Source of the DNA: CAVOHU01 sp963817885
GTDB lineage: Bacteria; Acidobacteriota; Vicinamibacteria; Vicinamibacterales; JAKQTR01
NCBI GenBank assembly: GCA_963817885.1
Contig: CAWFQE010000013.1
Span: forward strand, 62,001-126,000
Direction of reading: 5' to 3'
Length of the DNA stretch: 64,000 nucleotides
Part shown: positions 48,873 to 56,985 of the stretch, piece by piece
Layout: the number at the start of each line of letters is the position of its first letter
How positions within the stretch are numbered: the first letter of the stretch is position 1
Notes under the pieces: model-generated
What the model was told of the DNA's origin: nothing
Database searches by the model: none
What the model saw: the letters and a program-made list of their open reading frames with translations, nothing else
Program-made: the position numbers and the translations under genes

Positions 48873-49417
48873 TCCTAACCTCCATGATGATTCCTGCACA
48901 CGAGGTGCTCGATCCCACGCATCGAGACCTCCGGCCACGACCGAGACACAGCTCAAGAGTTGCCGCGCGTCGACAGAGGATTAGCGACTCCTCTGCGATG
49001 AGGCGACAAGCCTTCGGGGGACACGTCCTTTCGAGACAGTCTCGCGACCGTGGGGGCAGCGAGATTCAGGATGGTTTATGAGTGCACGCCACCGACGACG
49101 CCGGGCACGACCCGGCTTGGACGGCTGGTTTGCCTGGGCGATCAATACCTGGGGGCAGCCAGTCCAATTTGGTTAAGAACTCTACAGTTGACTCACGCCC
49201 GTGTCAATGAGGCGCCGTTCATTCATTGAACGCTAGTCCAGGCTGCCAATATCGTAATCCGTACGGGTTTGGTCGCCACACGTCCCGGCGGCAGACGCCG
49301 CCTCGGCCCCACCGCAATCCCGGCCACGCAGCGCGCGGCCACAGGCTGTTCCGACCCGCCCGCCCCCTCACGTCCGGCGATTCGGGCCCGGCGAACATCG
49401 CCGTGATATTGGCTGAA
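48873..49417. other. Intergenic region upstream of module 2
   Basis: About 545 bases between the NapC-like gene terminator and the module 2 decaheme gene. No supported gene; a 6-bp hairpin (GCCGGG-cacga-CCCGGC) lies at 49100-49116. It presumably contains the module 2 promoter, which I cannot place. Confidence 0.5.
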
Positions 49418-49440
49418 CGCGCACCGTCAATCGGTGCGCG
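49418..49440 (-). terminator. Terminator after the NapC-like cytochrome gene
   Basis: CGCGCACCG (49418-49426) and CGGTGCGCG (49432-49440) form a perfect 9-bp stem with loop TCAAT, 16 bases beyond the stop; only a short TTCAGCC tail follows. Confidence 0.65.
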
Positions 49441-49456
49441 TCCCGCCCGCCTGGTT

Positions 49457-50827
49457 CTATTCGATCGTGTGGCAGAGATCGCAGCTTTGCGAGATCACCC
49501 GCCCGTCGGGCGACTTGTGGTTGTCGTCGTGGCAGCGGAAACACCCGGGAAACGCGGTGTGCCCGATGTTGTTGGGATAGGTTCCCCAGCCGACATTCAT
49601 CCCGGGGAAGACATTGCGCACGTAGGCACGGCGCGTCGTCTCGATGGCCTGCTGAATCGCCGGCGCCGGGGCGGTGGGCTGCTGTTCGCGATAGTACTGG
49701 CTCAGTCCATTGGCGATGCCGGCCATCGCGGCCTCCCGCGTGGTGTACTTCACCTTCAGCACGCGGACGGCTTCGCGGCGCACGAACGGAAGCTTCCCGT
49801 CGATATCCCCCGCCGCAATCGCCGCGTCCACGGCCTTCTCGGCTGACAAGGCGAAGGTGTGGCTCGGACGGTTGTGGCAGTCGATGCAGTCCAGCGTGCG
49901 CGGCTGCGGCGCGGCGGCCAGTTGCTGATCGGTGACGCCATCGACGCGATACACGGTCTGGTGCCCCTGGCCATCGTCGCGCCGCACCCACGGAATGACC
50001 TGTCGCTTGTCATCGGTCGCGATGTACTCGATCTTGTTCATCGCTCCGACGTGCCAGTGAATCCCCGTGGCCTTGCCCTGCGCCAGGCTGACACCCCCGA
50101 CATGAAGGCGGAGGCTGGTCTTGCTCTCGGTGTTCTTCTCGTCGTCGCCATACTCTCGGATGTCGACGACGATGTCGCCGTGGAATTTCTCCGGCCAGTG
50201 GCACTGCTCGCAGGTGTCACGCGCGGGGCGCAGGTCGGTGACCGGCGAGGGAATCGGCCGTGGGTAAGTGTTGAACGTGACGGCGAACACCTGCCGGGTC
50301 CCGGACATCTTCGATTTGACGAACCAGTTGGCTCCCGGCCCGATGTGGCACTGGATGCAGAGCACGCGCGAATGGGGGCCTTCCTGGTAGCCGGCCCACT
50401 CCGGCTCCATCACCTGGTGACACAGCTGGCCGCAGAAGGCGACCGAGTCCATGTACTCGACGCCTTTGTAGGCGGCCACGGTGATGATGAGCAGGTTGGC
50501 CACCGTCGCGAGCACGAACACGATGGCCGACCGGCGCTGCCAGCCCTCGTTCAGGTCGATGTTGGGCCAGTGCGGCCACCAGCCTTCCGTCCCGGCGGCT
50601 CGCCGCCGGCGCTCGAGCCAGACGCCGACGGGCATGATGATCAGCCCGAGCACGAAGAGCCCGGGCAGGACGACAAAGAACAGCATCCCGAGGTACGGGT
50701 TGCTGTGCATGCCAAAGAGTTCGAGAGAGAAGAATGCGATGAAGAGCAGCGCGCTCGACGTGGTGACGGCCGCGCCGAAGATGGTGATGGCGTTCCTGAC
50801 GAGCGAGAACCGTGTCGGCTTCTCCAT
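49457..50827 (-). CDS. NapC/NirT-like membrane multiheme cytochrome c
   Basis: 456 residues from ATG 50827. Three N-terminal TM helices (about 12-37, 43-68 and 92-112) precede a periplasmic domain. It has six heme motifs: CGQLCH (a CxxxCH form, followed by QVMEPEWAGY as in NapC/NirT), CIQCH, CEQCH, CIDCH, CFRCH and CDLCH. NapC/NirT-type proteins oxidise quinol and pass electrons to periplasmic cytochromes. It is third in the operon after the 11-heme cytochrome and cytochrome b, and likely feeds the decaheme/porin modules. Confidence 0.88.
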   Translation of the reverse strand: MEKPTRFSLVRNAITIFGAAVTTSSALLFIAFFSLELFGMHSNPYLGMLFFVVLPGLFVLGLIIMPVGVWLERRRRAAGTEGWWPHWPNIDLNEGWQRRSAIVFVLATVANLLIITVAAYKGVEYMDSVAFCGQLCHQVMEPEWAGYQEGPHSRVLCIQCHIGPGANWFVKSKMSGTRQVFAVTFNTYPRPIPSPVTDLRPARDTCEQCHWPEKFHGDIVVDIREYGDDEKNTESKTSLRLHVGGVSLAQGKATGIHWHVGAMNKIEYIATDDKRQVIPWVRRDDGQGHQTVYRVDGVTDQQLAAAPQPRTLDCIDCHNRPSHTFALSAEKAVDAAIAAGDIDGKLPFVRREAVRVLKVKYTTREAAMAGIANGLSQYYREQQPTAPAPAIQQAIETTRRAYVRNVFPGMNVGWGTYPNNIGHTAFPGCFRCHDDNHKSPDGRVISQSCDLCHTIE

Positions 50828-50856
50828 GGGGACTCCGCAGTATCGTATGAATGCGT

Positions 50857-51684
50857 CTAGGACAGCATGGCGTAGAGGATCAACCCCACCATGAGGAGAC
50901 CCAAAGTCACCGCCGTGCCGCCCACTATCCGGGCCACCACGTACACCCACCGGGGGGCGGCCGTGACGGCAAGACTGTCCAGGCGGCCATCCTGCTGGAG
51001 GCGATCCACTTCGTCCTGCCGCTCCTCCATCATTTCATGCCGCGTGACACGACCGGTGAAGATCACCGAGTCCATCGGAAACTTCTCGGGCCGCAGGTGG
51101 CCGTTGAAGAAGTGGATCGTAAAGATGAAACAGACGGCGAGCAGCGCTTCCTCGCCGTGGATGAGCATCGCGATATTGAACATCCAGCCTGGAATCAGGT
51201 GGGCGAACAACTCGGGAAACCAGAGCACCAGGCCGGATCCTCCGATGATCCCCATGCCCCAGAACACGGCCCAGTAGTCGAATTTCTCCCAGTACGTGAA
51301 GTGATCGAAGCGGGGCTGCTTGCCAAGGCCCACGAACCATCGCATGTGGGCGATGAGCTCCATGATGTCGCGCGGCTGGGGCACCATCGACGCCGGCCCC
51401 CACAGCATCGACAGATCCTTCTGGAGGAAGAGCCGCTGGCCGATGCGCGTCAGATGCGCGATGAAGACGCCGATCATCGTGATGGCGAAGGTCCGATGCA
51501 GCAGGCCCGCGGAATGGAACCCTCCGAATACGCGCGCCAGGCGGGCCGCCCACGCCTGCTCGCTGAAGAGGAGCGGCAGGCCCGTGAAGGCCAGGCCCAG
51601 GAAGCTGGCCATCAGCAGGCCGTGCATCACCCGGTCCGCCCGGTCGAACCTCCAGTAGTGCGTGGTCTCGGTGCTACTTGCCAT
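50857..51684 (-). CDS. Membrane cytochrome b subunit (FDH gamma/thiosulfate reductase type)
   Basis: 275 residues. Starts HYWRFDRADRVMHGLLM, with the heme His in the first helix (RVMHGLL). Further helices contain HRTFAITMIGVFIAHL, EKFDYWAVFWGMGIIG and LIHGEEALLAVCFIFTIHFF, the di-heme b pattern of formate dehydrogenase gamma-like subunits. A fifth hydrophobic segment ends the protein. It overlaps the 11-heme cytochrome gene by 11 bases and probably anchors it and exchanges electrons with quinone. Confidence 0.88.
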   Translation of the reverse strand: MASSTETTHYWRFDRADRVMHGLLMASFLGLAFTGLPLLFSEQAWAARLARVFGGFHSAGLLHRTFAITMIGVFIAHLTRIGQRLFLQKDLSMLWGPASMVPQPRDIMELIAHMRWFVGLGKQPRFDHFTYWEKFDYWAVFWGMGIIGGSGLVLWFPELFAHLIPGWMFNIAMLIHGEEALLAVCFIFTIHFFNGHLRPEKFPMDSVIFTGRVTRHEMMEERQDEVDRLQQDGRLDSLAVTAAPRWVYVVARIVGGTAVTLGLLMVGLILYAMLS

Positions 51685-52966
51685 TGTCGTCGTCCTTCCC
51701 TGCTCCCTCGCCGCCCTCGCCGCCCCCGCCGCCCAGACGCCTGGCGGCCTTCAGCTGGATACTGCGGCCGAACCAGAGGGCCGTGTGCAGACCGAAGAAC
51801 GCAAAGACCCCGAACAGCAGCAGCTGCATGAACCGCGATGCGAAGTAGAGCCACGGGTTGCGGGCCCGGTTCTTGTGGTCGGCGTGCGGATCGTACTGGG
51901 CGAAGCTGGCCGTGGCCGACTCGTGGCACTTGCGGCAGGTTTCGACCACCTTGCCCGGGGACACCGTCGAGCGCGGATCCGCCTTGGGGAAGATGAGGTG
52001 GGAAGAATGGCAATCGGCGCAGGTCGCGACGCGGGTGTAGCCGAGCGCCGTCACCTGGCCATGGAACGTATCACCGTAGGTCTTGAGCGATTCCTCGTGG
52101 CAGGTCCCGCACTCGCGGACCACCTCGAGCTTCCAGGCCTCCACGTCGGCGCGGCGAATCTGGTGGGCGGTGTGGCAGTCGGCGCACACCGGAGCCAGCG
52201 GACTCCCCTTCTCCAGCATCACGCCATGGATGCCCGTGAGGTACTGCCGCTCGACGCCCTCGTGGCACTTGCCGCAGGTGGCGGGAATGTTCCGGCGGAA
52301 GATGTGACTCGCCGCATCGGTGCGGCGCCGGATGTCGTGGTTGCCGTGGCAGTCGGTGCAGGTCGGCGCCACGCTCAGGCCGCTCTTCACGAGCGCCCGT
52401 CCGTGGATGCTGTCTTCGAAGAGGGCCACCACGTTGCCGATCGCGATCTTTCCGCGCTTGATGATCTCCTCGTTACCGTGACAGCGGCCGCACGTCTCGA
52501 GCAGGTTCGAGTGATGCGTTCGTGACTCCGGATCGGCGGAGGGCCGGATGTCGTGGCTGCCGTGGCAGTCGGCGCAGGTGGCCGCCGACATGTTGCCGGC
52601 CCGCCGTCGTGCCTGCGCATGGACGCCCGTGTCGTAGTCGGCCACCGCCTTGTCGTGGCATGCGGAGCACTGCGCCGGGGCGAGCTTCTCTGCGTGGGGA
52701 AACTCCGTGAAGGTCGCCAGGTCCACGTGACAGCTGACGCACGTGATGCCGTTCTGGCCGTGAATCGAGGCGGCAAAGGTTTCCGGCTTGACGGTGACCG
52801 GGCGTCCATCGGACCGCTTGGCCTCCGCGTCGCTGTGGCACGCCAGGCAGTCGTCGTTGCTGGGCGCCTTCTGCATTCCGGAGACGGTTCCGGCCCGCAC
52901 TCCGCCCGCCGACAGCAGCAGCCCCAGCGCCGCTCCGATCGTGCATCGTCTGATGATGTTGTTCAT
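51674..52966 (-). CDS. Periplasmic 11-heme cytochrome c with C-terminal membrane anchor
   Basis: 430 residues. Signal peptide to GGVRA, then eleven CxxCH motifs in order: CLACH, CVSCH, CSACH, CADCH, CGRCH, CTDCH, CGKCH, CADCH, CGTCH, CADCH and CRKCH. A TM helix (about 375-400) and an acidic/Gly tail end the protein. The repeated unit TCADCHGSHDIR and the -HG- segments between hemes are typical of cytochrome c3-family proteins paired with a cytochrome b. It is the first gene of the operon; electrons could enter from a periplasmic donor or from quinol. Confidence 0.88.
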   Translation of the reverse strand: MNNIIRRCTIGAALGLLLSAGGVRAGTVSGMQKAPSNDDCLACHSDAEAKRSDGRPVTVKPETFAASIHGQNGITCVSCHVDLATFTEFPHAEKLAPAQCSACHDKAVADYDTGVHAQARRRAGNMSAATCADCHGSHDIRPSADPESRTHHSNLLETCGRCHGNEEIIKRGKIAIGNVVALFEDSIHGRALVKSGLSVAPTCTDCHGNHDIRRRTDAASHIFRRNIPATCGKCHEGVERQYLTGIHGVMLEKGSPLAPVCADCHTAHQIRRADVEAWKLEVVRECGTCHEESLKTYGDTFHGQVTALGYTRVATCADCHSSHLIFPKADPRSTVSPGKVVETCRKCHESATASFAQYDPHADHKNRARNPWLYFASRFMQLLLFGVFAFFGLHTALWFGRSIQLKAARRLGGGGGEGGEGAGKDDDNGK

Positions 52967-53344
52967 CCGGTATTCTCGGCGCCTTCAGGAGTCGGGACCG
53001 GCCAACGCAGCCTGACCCTGGCGCATAGACCGCCGGCCGATACTCGAGGATGGACCCTCGCAGCTGTTGCGGCCGCGACGGCCGATTCGGGCGGGCGATG
53101 TTGCGGAGGATGGTGTCGGGGGCTTCAACGAGTGGGTTACCTTCGGCGCCTGACGGGAGCGCCCACCTGATCCCTGCCTGTCAGGATGAATCGGGAGCGC
53201 CTTCCGGCGGCGCCATCTTCATGAGCCGCGAAGCGGCTCCGCGCCTGAGATGGCGGTCAGGTTCACGTTGGGGGCGTGACGAAACGCGCGGCTCGGTGAC
53301 AGTACTTCAAGGGGCGGCTGTGAGGCAACCACCTTGAGGCGGCG
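52967..53344. other. Intergenic region upstream of the cytochrome operon
   Basis: 378 bases, no credible gene on either strand. It should contain the promoter of the 11-heme cytochrome operon, which I could not place. Confidence 0.45.
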
Positions 53345-53560
53345 TCAACTTTCGATGACGGCCTCGCCGCGACACTGCCATTCCTCTCGCGGCTCCCAGC
53401 TGGCGCAGTCGAGGCACCTGTCTACGTGCGGCACACTGGCGCGACGCTTCTCTACCAGGCACGCCCAACGCGTCATCCACTGGTCGAGCCACATCGGCGC
53501 GGGCACTGACGGCCGGTATTCACTCCACCGGCACGTCCAAGGCGTACGTTCGCTCATCAT
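53345..53560 (-). CDS. Small Cys/Trp-rich hypothetical protein
   Basis: 71 residues from two adjacent ATGs (53560 and 53557), with AGAGG about five bases before the first. Five cysteines (WTCRW, WACLV, RCLDCASW, EWQCRG) and six tryptophans suggest a small metal-binding fold. The frame has no counterpart of similar quality on the other strand, which makes it more than chance, but it is short. Function unknown. Confidence 0.42.
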   Translation of the reverse strand: MMSERTPWTCRWSEYRPSVPAPMWLDQWMTRWACLVEKRRASVPHVDRCLDCASWEPREEWQCRGEAVIES

Positions 53561-53606
53561 AAGAACCTCTGATGACCGACGAAATATTCGGAAGGGCTGG
53601 CCGGAA

Positions 53607-53631
53607 CCCGGCCCCCTGGTAGGGGGCCGGG
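53607..53631. repeat. Strong GC hairpin
   Basis: CCCGGCCCCCT (53607-53617), loop GGT, AGGGGGCCGGG (53621-53631): a perfect 11-bp stem. No gene ends into it clearly and there is no U tract. Structural element of unknown role. Confidence 0.5.
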
Positions 53632-53639
53632 CGACCTCA

Positions 53640-54052
53640 AGACTCTATCTGGGTTCGCATACGATCCGCCGCTCGGAAGAATCGCCCTGTGGAATTAGGG
53701 TCTGGCAGGATAGATAAAAAGTGGATCGACACGACCGGCCGTTTCATGGGCTGACCGGTCGCGGTGGGTAAAAGAGGAGACCTATGCGCGAACCTCCCGA
53801 GCGGCAAGATCGTTGCGTTGAGCGCAATGTTACACATCGGCGTGGGAGTAAGTGAAACTGTAGTAGGATCCCCGTCCGTTGTCTATCCCTTATACAAATA
53901 TAATACCACGTTGAAAGCCGGCCGTTTACCGCGGGTTTGGCGAATCCCCCTCCGTAAGACCGTCAGTTCAACGGGTGGGCGGCAACGGTTCCGCCGATTT
54001 CCCGTCATGAGCTGACGCACCCGCGCTTCGCCCGAGTCGCCCGGCTGTTCCG
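53640..54052. other. AT-richer intergenic stretch
   Basis: About 400 bases noticeably richer in A/T than the rest of the window, around 53800-53910 (tatacaaatataataccacg). TATAAT at 53899-53904 has a possible TTGTCT 14 bases upstream, a poor spacing. Short frames on both strands lack recognisable features. Confidence 0.4.
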
Positions 54053-54075
54053 GTCCAATGGTCTTGCCATTGGAC
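54053..54075 (-). terminator. Hairpin after the small gene 54133-54381
   Basis: GTCCAATGG (54053-54061) and CCATTGGAC (54067-54075) with loop TCTTG form a perfect 9-bp stem 57 bases beyond the stop. No U tract, so the terminator role is tentative. Confidence 0.45.
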
Positions 54076-54132
54076 AATGTCGGCCGCCGTGCACGCCAAT
54101 TCGAGAACCGCACGAGCCATCGCCCCTGGCGG

Positions 54133-54381
54133 TCAAGGCATCACCAGCGGCGGCTTCCTGAACAGACGGAATTGCGAGCCTCGCTGGACTTGGTCCGCCA
54201 GATAGCAGATTTCACTGCATTGAATCGAGTAGTGGTACCCCAGTTCCTTTTCGCGAACCGAGACGTCTTCCCACTCGTCGTCGAGGCCCACAATCGCATT
54301 TGCGGCAGCCGCAAGCTGGTCGGGCGCTGAACCTGGAAAACGCTTCTGAAGCACGGCAAGCACTTTTTCACGATCGATCAT
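54133..54381 (-). CDS. Small conserved-looking hypothetical protein next to a radical SAM gene
   Basis: 82 residues from ATG 54381 (MIDREKVLAVLQKRFPG). The N-terminal half is a predicted helix pair (DQLAAAANAIVGLDDEWEDV). The second half, ELGYHYSIQCSEICYLADQV, holds two cysteines and aromatic residues, followed by a basic tail. It is on the same strand 118 bases after the radical SAM gene, so it could be its partner or substrate. Not recognised as a known family. Confidence 0.6.
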   Translation of the reverse strand: MIDREKVLAVLQKRFPGSAPDQLAAAANAIVGLDDEWEDVSVREKELGYHYSIQCSEICYLADQVQRGSQFRLFRKPPLVMP

Positions 54382-54499
54382 GGATGAACTCTCGGGCGGG
54401 GGACGCGGAAATTTAACGCAATACTGGTGCCACAGGCGGCCGGCGGGGCATTCCGGCTCCGATATCGATACGACGATAGGGGACGTCTCCGGAGTTCCG

Positions 54500-55750
54500 T
54501 TACGAAACGGGAACGTCTGCGCCGGACACCGATCGTCTGCCACGCACCGGGCGGCGCCGCCAGGCGAACACCGGCGCAGAGAGTACCCGGGCGCTTCGCC
54601 GATAGGTTTCGTATGCCCAGAACCCGACTCCCCGTGGCGCGAGCAACGCGGCATCATCGGGGTTCACGACGAGACTGACCTCGATATTCGGAGCCGCCCC
54701 GATCGGGATCCAGTTCCGGCGGCACGCCTCGTAGACGTGCGCCATGATCCGCCGCATGTCCTCGTACCTCGGCGGCGGCACGTCCTGCATGTCGGAACCC
54801 ATGGTCGGCCTGAATACGCAGACTGTGGGAAACGCGCCGAGATCGGCGATGGCGTCGATCGCGGTCAGCGTCATGTCGACCGGTTCGAGGCCTGCGATGA
54901 TCTCGCCCGACACGGCGCCCTTCGGCATCTGCCGGGCGCAGTACTTCATGGCGTTCCAGAACAGGTCCTGCCCGATCATCCGCGCCTTGCCTGGACACAC
55001 GTCGGCAAAGACGCCGGGATCCATGAACTCCAGACAGAACGACAGGTGATCCACGCCGAGATCGATCAGGCGGTCGTAGTGCGAGAAATCGCGCTCGGGC
55101 GCGAGCTGCACGCCGACGAGCATGCCGACGTGTTCCTTGATCGCCCGGATGTAGGGCTCGGTCCACTCGAGGCCGCGCGTGCCCTGGAAGCCGCCGTTCA
55201 GGTGTACGAAGGTCACGCCTGATTCCTCGCGGGCGGCCCAGCAGGTCTCGACCACGTCGGACACCGCCTTGTCGGCCGACTCGCTCTCGCCCACGTTCTG
55301 GCCCGTCGTGCAGAAACGGCAGTTCACCGGCGGGTTGTAGTTCCAGAAGGTGCACACCAGGTTGACGTAGATGCCGAGATAGGTCCCCTGCATCACGCCG
55401 ACCTGCTTCATCGGGATGTCGCGCGACGTCAGGCGCGAATACCAGGACGGTTCCGGGGGGAGCCGAACGAAATACTGGTCGCCCGAACGATCGTTCCGGA
55501 TTCGGTAGCCGTCTCGAGGCGATCCCGACAGCACGTAGGGCGATTGATGCGCGAAGGACTCGACGACCGGGACGTTGACCCAGACCTCCCGCTTCAGCCA
55601 GCTTCCAGTCGGCAGCGCCACCTCGAGCCCGGAGCCGAGGCCGGCGCGCGTCCGCGAGATGCCTCGAGCGCCGTCGAGGGCCACCGACGGCGGTACCCGC
55701 ATTCCTTTACAGAACAGGTCGACTTCGAGCTCGCAGGCATTGAGCGCCAT
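54500..55750 (-). CDS. Radical SAM protein with CX10CX2C motif
   Basis: 416 residues from ATG 55750 (MALNACELEVDLFCKG). The cluster motif is C133-x10-C144-x2-C147 (VCTFWNYNPPVNCRFCTTG) instead of the canonical CX3CX2C. The following FVHLNGGFQG, GVQLAPERDF and LSFCLEFMDP segments fit a radical SAM TIM barrel (glycine-rich SAM contact and strand ends). An N-terminal domain of about 100 residues precedes it. No obvious SPASM or auxiliary-cluster Cys array is seen at the C-terminus. Reaction unknown. Divergent from proline dehydrogenase. Confidence 0.78.
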   Translation of the reverse strand: MALNACELEVDLFCKGMRVPPSVALDGARGISRTRAGLGSGLEVALPTGSWLKREVWVNVPVVESFAHQSPYVLSGSPRDGYRIRNDRSGDQYFVRLPPEPSWYSRLTSRDIPMKQVGVMQGTYLGIYVNLVCTFWNYNPPVNCRFCTTGQNVGESESADKAVSDVVETCWAAREESGVTFVHLNGGFQGTRGLEWTEPYIRAIKEHVGMLVGVQLAPERDFSHYDRLIDLGVDHLSFCLEFMDPGVFADVCPGKARMIGQDLFWNAMKYCARQMPKGAVSGEIIAGLEPVDMTLTAIDAIADLGAFPTVCVFRPTMGSDMQDVPPPRYEDMRRIMAHVYEACRRNWIPIGAAPNIEVSLVVNPDDAALLAPRGVGFWAYETYRRSARVLSAPVFAWRRRPVRGRRSVSGADVPVS

Positions 55751-55934
55751 GGCGGGATCCTCTGGCAGGACCGGTGCCAGCCCGGGCGGAGGCGGAGGCG
55801 GCAGCACGCCACGATACCGAGGGCCGGATGATTCTACCCTGAGACCCGGCCCTCTTGAAAACCGTCGCCCGCGCGCGGGCGGACGGATGGATTCGGCCCT
55901 TCCCTGCCCGGGTCGAACTGCTAGAATTCGAGGC

Positions 55935-56864
55935 ATGAGCCTCATGCGACGGGTGCTGCTCTCGGCCTCCGGGAATGCCTGGCTCAAGCGCCGCGCGATC
56001 GGTTCGGCGGCCGTCCGGCGAGGCGTGACCCGCTTCATGCCGGGTGAGGACATCGACGCCGCGATCGCCGCGCTCGTTCCCCTCGCGCCCGATGGGATGA
56101 CGGGCATCGTGACGCACCTCGGCGAGAACATCACCGACCGCCGCGAAGCCGAGGCCGTCGTCGAGCACTACCTGATGGTGCTCGACCGCATCGGCGCCGC
56201 GAAACTCGACATCCACATCTCGGTGAAGCTTACGCAGCTTGGGCTCGATCTCGGCGAGGCGCTCTGCGTCGCCAACCTGGAGACCGTCCTGCGGCGCGCA
56301 GGCGAATCGGGCAACTGGGTCACGCTCGACATGGAGCAGACCGCCTACACCGGCGTCACGATCGACATCTACCGCCGGCTCAAACCGGCGTTTCCGAAGC
56401 TCGGGCTCGCGCTCCAGGCGTACCTCCGGCGGACCCGGGGCGATATCGAGTCGCTGCTCCCCCTCGCGCCATACGTCCGGCTCGTCAAGGGCGCATACAA
56501 GGAGCCGCCCGACAAGGCGTTCGCGAAGAAGTCGGAGGTGGACGCGAACTACCTCGAAATCGCCCGGTGGGCGCTCACCGAGAGTGTCCGGGGGACGGGC
56601 ACCCGCTTCGGGTTCGGTACGCACGATCCCCGTCTGCTGCGGGCCATCCAGGGCGCGGCCCTCGGCGCAGGCCTCGGCCCGAACCAGGTCGAATTCCAGC
56701 TGCTCTACGGGATTCGCCGGGACGAACAGCTCCGGCTCGCGAAGGCAGGCCATCGTGTTCGCGTCCTGGTCAGCTACGGCGAGGCGTGGTTTGCGTGGTA
56801 CATGCGGCGGCTGGCAGAGCGCCCCGCCAACGTCTGGTTTGCGATCCGACACGCCGTTCGGTAG
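55935..56864 (+). CDS. Proline dehydrogenase (monofunctional)
   Basis: 309 residues, FAD TIM barrel of the bacterial PutA/ProDH family; oxidises proline to pyrroline-5-carboxylate. Visible: GIVTHLGENI near the N-terminus, DIHISVKLTQLGLDL, VTLDMEQTAYTGVTIDIYR, LALQAYLRRT, VRLVKGAYKEP and the C-terminal FQLLYGIRRDEQ block with substrate arginines. The start ATG 55935 is preceded by a plausible GAGG. No P5C dehydrogenase gene is nearby. Confidence 0.9.
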   Translation: MSLMRRVLLSASGNAWLKRRAIGSAAVRRGVTRFMPGEDIDAAIAALVPLAPDGMTGIVTHLGENITDRREAEAVVEHYLMVLDRIGAAKLDIHISVKLTQLGLDLGEALCVANLETVLRRAGESGNWVTLDMEQTAYTGVTIDIYRRLKPAFPKLGLALQAYLRRTRGDIESLLPLAPYVRLVKGAYKEPPDKAFAKKSEVDANYLEIARWALTESVRGTGTRFGFGTHDPRLLRAIQGAALGAGLGPNQVEFQLLYGIRRDEQLRLAKAGHRVRVLVSYGEAWFAWYMRRLAERPANVWFAIRHAVR

Positions 56865-56985
56865 CAGCGCACTCTCAGTGGTCGGGTTCTCGCCCGGCCC
56901 CGGGCCTGCGCGCAGCGCGCCCAAAGTCGCCCGCACGGACCAGGCTGTCTGTGTGCCCGAGCAGCCTGAGCTTTCGGCGGCGTGA

